This document shows positions 1 to 5,150 of a stretch of 6,953 nt of DNA, piece by piece. Every line of letters starts with the position of its first letter. The stretch's first letter is position 1. A program made the translations under genes and the position numbers. Source of the DNA: Alphaproteobacteria bacterium (GTDB taxonomy: Bacteria > Pseudomonadota > Alphaproteobacteria > Rs-D84). The stretch spans positions 1-6,953 of the forward strand of contig JAKSTD010000019.1 in NCBI GenBank assembly GCA_024402755.1. Direction: 5' to 3'. The notes beneath the pieces are model-generated. The model did no database searches. It was not told the origin of the DNA and was given only the letters and a program-made list of their open reading frames with translations.

Positions 1-377
1 GCCAATGCGTAACCTGTCATTGTTGGTGTAGTAGTCAGCGCCGTCATACGATTGCTGGTTGTAAAATCTGATAATGTCGAGACACTGGGGGCACTTGCAT
101 ATACACCAACCCCATACACCGCATTTAACGTATCTGGATCTGCCGCAGTTGTTGCATAAGATACCGCAGAGCCACTATTGCTAGTATATCTATCTGGATC
201 CAACGTAATCGCCCCAGATATCATTGGACGCCATTCAGAAGTGAAATCTACGGGTCCCGTATAAGAACCAAGGACTGATTCGTCACAACCAGCCGTGCTG
301 GTCCCCGCCGCGATATCTGCAAATGCGGGGTATGCCAAGCATAACACCAACCCAGAAGTTAAAAATAGTTTTCTCAT
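1..377 (-). CDS. Secreted/surface protein, N-terminal part (3' end off left edge)
   Basis: Reading leftwards from ATG 377-375, the frame is open for 125 full codons to the window edge, so the C-terminus is missing. The start is chosen because GAGGAA (390-385) lies 9 nt upstream and a good promoter lies just beyond it. Residues 1-20 form a classical Sec signal peptide: MRK, then a hydrophobic core (LFLTSGLVLCLAY), then a PAFA cleavage site before Asp21. The mature part is rich in Ser, Thr, Ala and Gly and poor in Lys, with one Cys (Cys31, in AGCDES), no lipobox and no membrane segment. The last visible residues are TTPTMTGYALA. This resembles the GY anchor that opens InlB-type B repeats such as those in the gene at the right end, so this may be the N-terminal domain of a similar repeat protein. 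That link is inference; the family was not recognised with certainty. The product is likely exported to the periplasm or cell surface. Confidence 0.8.
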   Translation of the reverse strand, partial: MRKLFLTSGLVLCLAYPAFADIAAGTSTAGCDESVLGSYTGPVDFTSEWRPMISGAITLDPDRYTSNSGSAVSYATTAADPDTLNAVYGVGVYASAPSVSTLSDFTTSNRMTALTTTPTMTGYAL

Positions 378-384
378 CAAAAGG

Positions 385-390
385 TTCCTC
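385..390 (-). promoter_or_regulatory. Ribosome binding site of the left secreted-protein gene
   Basis: The minus strand reads GAGGAA, 7-9 nt before ATG 377-375. It fixes the start of the secreted protein and keeps the whole signal peptide. Confidence 0.7.
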
Positions 391-391
391 G

Positions 392-406
392 TACAATTCT
401 ATTGTA
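392..406. promoter_or_regulatory. Operator-like dyad over the -10 box
   Basis: TACAAT-TCT-ATTGTA is a perfect 6-bp inverted repeat with a 3-nt centre. One arm is the minus-strand -10 box, and the dyad reaches the predicted start site. This is the position of a repressor operator, but an AT-rich dyad of this size can arise by chance. The regulator is unknown. Confidence 0.3.
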
Positions 407-428
407 TCATGGAAATCAAGTATCTCAA
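401..428 (-). promoter_or_regulatory. Sigma-70-like promoter of the left secreted-protein gene
   Basis: On the minus strand, TTGAGA (428-423, 5/6 to the -35 consensus) and TACAAT (406-401, 5/6 to the -10 consensus) are separated by 16 nt. A run of eight A residues (451-444) lies about 16 nt upstream of the -35 box, where an UP element would be. The expected transcription start is near 394, giving a leader of roughly 17 nt. The promoter lies downstream of the ppdK terminator, so the gene appears to be transcribed on its own. Confidence 0.6.
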
Positions 429-479
429 AATCGCAAATGCAAATTTTTTTTGGTTCTGTTATAACTGATGCGCTGCAAC

Positions 480-508
480 AAAAAAAGCCCCAGAAACCTG
501 GGGCTTTT
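480..508 (-). terminator. Rho-independent terminator of ppdK
   Basis: Positions 483-493 (AAAAGCCCCAG) pair perfectly over 11 bp with 498-508 (CTGGGGCTTTT), leaving a 4-nt loop. On the minus strand the stem ends in a T7 run (486-480). It lies 13 nt after the ppdK stop codon. The A/T-flanked stem also leaves a T4 run on the plus strand, so weak bidirectional action is possible, but there is no plus-strand gene here to end. Confidence 0.93.
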
Positions 509-521
509 ATCAAACACACGA

Positions 522-3182
522 TTATTTTTTGCGTGGGTGTTTGACCGCTGCTTGTGCTGCTGCCAGACGTGCGATTGGCACACGGAACGGTGAACAAGAG
601 ACCGAATCGAATCCACTTTTGTGGAAAAATTCAATCGATTCGGGGTCGCCACCATGTTCTCCGCACACACCAAGATGAATTTTATCGCCTTTGGTGCTGC
701 GTGCCTTGGCCACCGCGTCTTTAATCAACAAACCAACCCCAAGTTGATCAACAGATGCGAATGGGTCTGCAACATAAACGCCACGGGCGCGATATTCTTC
801 CAAGATTTTACCAGTATCATCACGCGACATACCCAATGTTGTCTGGGTTAAATCGTTTGTTCCAAATTCAAAGAATTCACAACTTTCTGCAATTTCGTTT
901 GCCAAAACTGCCGCACGAGGCAATTCAATCATTGAACCAACATGATATTCAATTTCTTCACCCAATTCCGCAAACAATGAAGCCGCTGTCGCATCAATCA
1001 CTGATTTAACAATATCGACCTCTTTTTTAGAACCAACCAGTGGAACTTCGATTTCTGGGAAAACACGAACACCTGCTTTTTTGCATTCAATCGCCGCAGA
1101 CAAAATCGCACGTGTTTGCATTTCGCAAATTTCTGGATATGTAATCGCAAGGCGGCACCCACGGTGTCCCAACATAGGATTTTGTTCTTTCAATGCCTCA
1201 CTGCGAGTCTTGACAAATTCAATATCTTTGCCAATATGTTTTGCCAATTCTTCCATATCTGCTTCGGTATGAGGCAAAAATTCATGTAGCGGCGGGTCAA
1301 TTAAACGGATTGTCACAGGAAGACCATCCATAATTTTGAACAATTCAACAAAGTCAGCACGTTGATATGGCAATAACTTATCCAGCGCAGCGCGTCTGCC
1401 CGCCACATCGTCAGCCAAAATCATTTCACGCATATCTTGGATACGCGATGGGTCAAAGAACATGTGTTCTGTGCGCGCCAACCCAATTCCTTCGGCACCA
1501 AAATCACGTGCCTGCTTCGCATCTTTTGGTGTTTCTGCATTTGCTTTGACTTTTAAGTCCTTGATTTCATCAACCCATTGCATCAGAGTTCCGAAATTAC
1601 CGGTCAATTCCACAGATACTGTTGGGATTGCGCCTTCGATAATTTGACCTTTGGCGCCGTCAATCGAAACCCAATCACCTTCGTGAATAACTACACCAGA
1701 TGTTGTTTTCATTGTCTTGGTTTCATAATCAATTTTAATATCAGGCGAACCAGATACGCATGGTGTTCCCATACCACGTGCAACAACCGCTGCGTGCGAA
1801 GTCATCCCCCCGCGTGCGGTAATAACACCCTGGGCTGCGTTCATACCGGCAATATCTTCTGGGGATGTTTCAACGCGGATAAGCATAACCTTTTTACCTT
1901 CGGCTTTCCATTTTTCGGCATCTTCGGCATTAAATACAGCCATACCAACAGCGGCACCAGGGGATGCAGGCACTCCTGTTGCGATAACTTTCTTTTCTGC
2001 TTTTGGATCTAACATTGGGTGCAAAAGGTGGTTTAATTGGTCTGCACCAACACGCAAGATTGCTTCTTCTTTGCTAAGCAATCCTTCGTTCACCATTTCG
2101 ACAGCCATACGCACAGCCGCAGCCGCAGTTCTTTTGCCGTTTCTGCACTGTAACATCCACAATTTTTTATGTTCGATTGTGAATTCCATATCTTGCATAT
2201 CTTTATAGTGTTGTTCCAATTTGTTACGAACATCCACCAATTCAGCATAAACTTCTGGCATGGCTTCTTCCAAGGACATACGACCAGAATCATCTTTTGC
2301 CATTGGCTGGGGTGTTCTGATACCTGCCACCACATCTTCACCCTGGGCATTTATCAAATATTCACCATAAAATTTATTTTCGCCAGTTGCCGGGTCGCGA
2401 GAAAAACATACACCAGTTGCAGAATCATCACCAGAATTACCAAATACCATCGCCTGGACATTCACAGCAGTTCCCCAATCACCCGGGATATTATTTAATT
2501 TACGATATGTGATTGCTTTTTTGGACATCCAAGAACCAAACACAGCACCGATTCCCAATTTCAACTGTTCCCATGGGTCTTGTGGGAAAACTTTGCCGAT
2601 TTTTACACCGATTTCTTTGAACTGTTCTACCAATTCTTTTAAATCTTCGGCTGTTAATTCTGTATCGACTTTATAACCCTTGTCTTCCTTCATCCGTTCC
2701 AGTGTGTGTTCAAACAAATCAATATCTGCCCCCAACACAACGTCACTAAACATCATAATAAAACGACGATAAGAATCATACGCAAATCTTTCGTTATTCG
2801 CAGCACGCGCCAATGCCTTGACAGTTTCATCATTCAACCCCAAATTCAAAACTGTGTCCATCATTCCAGGCATTGATACACGCGCCCCAGAACGAACAGA
2901 TACCAACAATGGATTTTCATTATCTGCGAATTTTTTGCCCATAATAGATTCAATGTGCACAATACCGGTCTTTACTTGGTCCATTAAATCTTCTGGATAT
3001 TTTTGACCGTTTTCATAATAATATGTGCAAACTTCTGTTGTGACAGTAAAGCCCGCAGGGACAGGCAGACCGACCAAATTCATTTCCGCCAAATTAGCAC
3101 CCTTGCCCCCAAGTAAATTACGCATATCTGCGCGGCCTTCGGCGGCACCGTTTCCAAATGTATAAACCCATTTATTCGCCAT
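522..3182 (-). CDS. ppdK: Pyruvate, phosphate dikinase (EC 2.7.9.1)
   Basis: This cytoplasmic enzyme interconverts pyruvate + ATP + Pi and PEP + AMP + PPi, at the glycolysis/gluconeogenesis branch. The protein has 886 residues, the usual full length. The N-terminal ATP-grasp region (about 1-350) has GGKGANLAEM with Lys27 and RSGARVSMPGMMDT with Arg97. The swivelling phosphohistidine domain (about 395-520) has GGMTSHAAV with catalytic His463. The C-terminal TIM barrel (about 530-875) binds PEP/pyruvate and has GIGLARTEHMFF (Arg570), RLIDPPLHEFLP, GHRGCRLAITYPEI, FGTNDLTQTT and CGEHGGDP with the acid/base Cys840. These match the Clostridium symbiosum enzyme with an offset of 8-9 residues. All landmarks are present, so it should be active. 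Thr461, two residues before the histidine, is where PPDK regulatory proteins phosphorylate some family members; no such regulator is in view. The start is set by AAAGGAG just upstream. The gene is monocistronic, ends in a hairpin terminator and is divergent from the exporter gene. Confidence 0.98.
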   Translation of the reverse strand: MANKWVYTFGNGAAEGRADMRNLLGGKGANLAEMNLVGLPVPAGFTVTTEVCTYYYENGQKYPEDLMDQVKTGIVHIESIMGKKFADNENPLLVSVRSGARVSMPGMMDTVLNLGLNDETVKALARAANNERFAYDSYRRFIMMFSDVVLGADIDLFEHTLERMKEDKGYKVDTELTAEDLKELVEQFKEIGVKIGKVFPQDPWEQLKLGIGAVFGSWMSKKAITYRKLNNIPGDWGTAVNVQAMVFGNSGDDSATGVCFSRDPATGENKFYGEYLINAQGEDVVAGIRTPQPMAKDDSGRMSLEEAMPEVYAELVDVRNKLEQHYKDMQDMEFTIEHKKLWMLQCRNGKRTAAAAVRMAVEMVNEGLLSKEEAILRVGADQLNHLLHPMLDPKAEKKVIATGVPASPGAAVGMAVFNAEDAEKWKAEGKKVMLIRVETSPEDIAGMNAAQGVITARGGMTSHAAVVARGMGTPCVSGSPDIKIDYETKTMKTTSGVVIHEGDWVSIDGAKGQIIEGAIPTVSVELTGNFGTLMQWVDEIKDLKVKANAETPKDAKQARDFGAEGIGLARTEHMFFDPSRIQDMREMILADDVAGRRAALDKLLPYQRADFVELFKIMDGLPVTIRLIDPPLHEFLPHTEADMEELAKHIGKDIEFVKTRSEALKEQNPMLGHRGCRLAITYPEICEMQTRAILSAAIECKKAGVRVFPEIEVPLVGSKKEVDIVKSVIDATAASLFAELGEEIEYHVGSMIELPRAAVLANEIAESCEFFEFGTNDLTQTTLGMSRDDTGKILEEYRARGVYVADPFASVDQLGVGLLIKDAVAKARSTKGDKIHLGVCGEHGGDPESIEFFHKSGFDSVSCSPFRVPIARLAAAQAAVKHPRKK

Positions 3183-3185
3183 GGT

Positions 3186-3194
3186 ATCTCCTTT
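3186..3194 (-). promoter_or_regulatory. Strong ribosome binding site of ppdK
   Basis: The minus strand reads AAAGGAGAT (3194-3186), with AGGAG (3192-3188) ending 5 nt before ATG 3182-3180. This is near-perfect anti-16S pairing and fits a highly expressed metabolic gene. Confidence 0.85.
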
Positions 3195-3217
3195 GATATT
3201 TATGTTAAACCCGGCGT

Positions 3218-3246
3218 ATTTTGATAGAAAACATTACCAAAATCAA
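3218..3246 (-). promoter_or_regulatory. Candidate ppdK promoter
   Basis: On the minus strand, TTGATT (3246-3241, 4/6 to consensus) and CAAAAT (3223-3218, 4/6) are separated by 17 nt. This would give a leader of about 28 nt. It is the best pairing I see, but both boxes are imperfect and the true start could lie elsewhere in the 174-bp intergenic region. Confidence 0.35.
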
Positions 3247-3286
3247 GAATAAAATGGGGCTAGGCAATCATAGGCGTGTTTTCCTG

Positions 3287-3301
3287 TACTTCTAAGAAGT
3301 A
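3287..3301. promoter_or_regulatory. Operator-like palindrome in the ppdK/exporter divergent region
   Basis: TACTTCT-A-AGAAGTA is a perfect 7-bp inverted repeat around one central base. Its right arm ends at 3301, directly against the exporter -35 hexamer (3302-3307). It is about 40 bp upstream of the candidate ppdK -35 box, so one bound protein could affect both genes. It has no T-run, and a 1-nt loop does not suit an RNA hairpin, so a DNA-binding site is the more natural reading. Confidence 0.4.
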
Positions 3302-3330
3302 TTGACTTTTGGATAAAAATCGGCTAATCT
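3302..3330 (+). promoter_or_regulatory. Candidate promoter of the ABC exporter gene
   Basis: TTGACT (3302-3307, 5/6 to consensus) is followed after 17 nt by TAATCT (3325-3330, only 3/6). The expected start is near 3337, about 20 nt before the ATG. The -35 box is good and the -10 box is weak, which would fit a promoter that needs an activator, but this is unproven. Confidence 0.4.
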
Positions 3331-3342
3331 GTGCCTGGTTTG

Positions 3343-3348
3343 AAAAGG
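3343..3348 (+). promoter_or_regulatory. Ribosome binding site of the exporter gene, decides the start
   Basis: AAAAGG ends 8 nt before ATG 3357. No comparable site precedes the in-frame TTG at 3309, which also lies inside the candidate promoter. The ATG is therefore preferred, and the protein is 16 residues shorter than the longest reading. Confidence 0.65.
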
Positions 3349-3356
3349 TAAACAAA

Positions 3357-5150
3357 ATGGAAAAATTATCTTCTGCTATGAAACGGCAGGTTATGGAAAA
3401 TATGTTCGTTAAAAATTACAAGCGCATGTGGCCGTATGTAAAGCCAGTATGGTTTCGCGCGCTGTTAACATTATTATTGGCGATACCTGTTGGTTCGATG
3501 GATGCGCTGATTGCATGGGCGATTAGGCCATATACTGATGCGGTTATGGTTCAACAAAATCTGGCAGCCAGTTGGTATATTCCTATTTTAATTGTTGGTT
3601 TTACTGCTGTTCAGGGCGGATTGACATACGTTTTGAATTATTTGAACACATGGGTTGGTGGAAAAATTACCAATGCATTAAAAGCAGATTTGTTCAAGAA
3701 AATGCTTACATTTGAAACAGAATTTTTTACTTCTAAAAACTCTGGCGAAATATTAATAAGATTTAATTCAAATGCAGATGGTGCATGCGCTGGATTGTTA
3801 AGCAATTTAAAATCATTCGTTCAAAAATTCTTTACAGGACTTTCATTAACGGTCGTTTTATTTATAAATTCTTGGCAACTGGCACTTGTGACAACTGCGA
3901 TTTTGTTGTTCGCGTTTTTACCGATGGCCTCATTGAAGAAACGTGTTGCGCCAGCACTTACCAATGCAATGGCAATCGCATCAACACTGACCACAAAATA
4001 TAACGAAACATATTCTGGAAATAGAACCATTATTTCTTATAACCTTCAAAAACATCAGGAAAACAAATATCTTGATGTGTTACATAAAAACTTTAACATC
4101 CAGATAAAAGTATTTCAAAGAACGCGCTGGTTAACCCCAGTGATGCATATTATTTTATCGTTTGGGATTGCATTGGCATTGTGGTTTGGTTCACATTTGA
4201 TTTTAACAGGTCAATTAACACCCGGTGGGTTTGTGTCTTTCTTGACAGCATTAATTTTATTGTATCAACCGATGAAAAGCATTGGGAATACTTATGGCTC
4301 TGTGATTATGTCTTTCTGGGCGATTGAAATGTGTTTTGATATGTTGGATGCAAAACCAAAAATCACTGATAGACCTGGTGCAATTGATATGCCAAAGACA
4401 CATCAACAAATTAAATTTGAAGATGTTTCGTTTAATTATATACCTAATGTCCCTGTATTAAAGCATATTAATTTAACAATTAACAAAGGTGAAACTATCG
4501 CAATCGTTGGTAATTCTGGTGGCGGAAAGACCACACTGGTTAATTTATTGCCACGTTTTTATGATGTGACAGATGGTGCGATTACTGTTGACGGTGCAGA
4601 TATTCGAAATTTCACACTGGAATCTTTGCGTCAAAATATAGGTGTTGTATTCCAAGATAATTTCCTGTTTGACGGGACAATTCGTGAAAACATTATGCTG
4701 GGTGATGAAAACGCAACCGAAGAACAATTACAGCGCGCGATAAAATCTGCCTATTTGGATGGATTTTTAAAAACACTGAAAGATGGCCTGGACACACATA
4801 TCGGTGAACGCGGTGTATTGTTATCTGGCGGACAACGTCAACGTGTTGCGATTGCACGCGCGTTTTTGAAAAATGCACCGATATTGGTATTGGACGAAGC
4901 AACATCTGCATTGGATAATAAATCAGAAGCAGTTGTGCAAAAAGCAATAGAAAACCTGATGCATGACAAGACAGTGTTTGTTATCGCACACCGTTTATCA
5001 ACAATTCGTAACGCGACAAAAATCATTGTTGTAAATGACGGACAAATCGTAGAGTCCGGAACACACGACGATTTGTTAAAGATGGAATGCGGCGCATATA
5101 AAATGCTTTATGATATGCAATTCAAAACCAACGAAAAAGAAGAAAAGTAA
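3357..5150 (+). CDS. MsbA-type ABC exporter: fused permease and ATPase half-transporter
   Basis: The product has 597 residues from ATG 3357, the usual size of a homodimeric type IV ABC exporter in the inner membrane. The N-terminal half holds about six membrane helices (roughly 34-57, 73-95, 155-172, 174-192, 261-280 and 290-303). The ATPase follows with Walker A GNSGGGKTT (385-393), Q-loop Gln433, signature LSGGQRQR (489-496), Walker B ILVLDE with catalytic Glu514, D-loop SALD and H-loop His545. All catalytic residues are present, so it should hydrolyse ATP. The closest familiar types are MsbA (lipid A-core flippase) and related lipid or drug exporters. The substrate cannot be read from sequence, so strict MsbA orthology is not claimed. 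The tail (NEKEEK) is charged and cytoplasmic. There is no partner half-transporter, membrane-fusion protein or processing peptidase nearby, so export of the neighbouring surface proteins is not indicated. I see no terminator after it; its TAA abuts the stop of the convergent gene. Confidence 0.95.
   Translation: MEKLSSAMKRQVMENMFVKNYKRMWPYVKPVWFRALLTLLLAIPVGSMDALIAWAIRPYTDAVMVQQNLAASWYIPILIVGFTAVQGGLTYVLNYLNTWVGGKITNALKADLFKKMLTFETEFFTSKNSGEILIRFNSNADGACAGLLSNLKSFVQKFFTGLSLTVVLFINSWQLALVTTAILLFAFLPMASLKKRVAPALTNAMAIASTLTTKYNETYSGNRTIISYNLQKHQENKYLDVLHKNFNIQIKVFQRTRWLTPVMHIILSFGIALALWFGSHLILTGQLTPGGFVSFLTALILLYQPMKSIGNTYGSVIMSFWAIEMCFDMLDAKPKITDRPGAIDMPKTHQQIKFEDVSFNYIPNVPVLKHINLTINKGETIAIVGNSGGGKTTLVNLLPRFYDVTDGAITVDGADIRNFTLESLRQNIGVVFQDNFLFDGTIRENIMLGDENATEEQLQRAIKSAYLDGFLKTLKDGLDTHIGERGVLLSGGQRQRVAIARAFLKNAPILVLDEATSALDNKSEAVVQKAIENLMHDKTVFVIAHRLSTIRNATKIIVVNDGQIVESGTHDDLLKMECGAYKMLYDMQFKTNEKEEK

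Noticed and set aside
131..200. Exact 10-mer TATCTGGATC at 131-140 and 191-200
   Set aside because: Both copies are in frame and encode the same Asp-Pro-Asp tripeptide in a low-complexity secreted protein. A single 10-bp match is too short to call a repeat element.
323..544. Short plus-strand and minus-strand frames in the gap between ppdK and the left gene
   Set aside because: They run across the ppdK terminator, the promoter of the left gene and the signal-peptide region in other frames, and lack convincing ribosome binding sites.
1578..2498. Plus-strand open frames of about 110-145 codons inside ppdK
   Set aside because: They are antisense shadows of a highly conserved enzyme, with Cys/His/Ile/Phe-rich composition and no recognisable domain.
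3309..3356. Longer exporter reading starting at TTG 3309 (16 extra residues)
   Set aside because: TTG 3309 lies inside the candidate promoter, right after the -35 box, and has no ribosome binding site. ATG 3357 has AAAAGG at good spacing and gives the usual family length.
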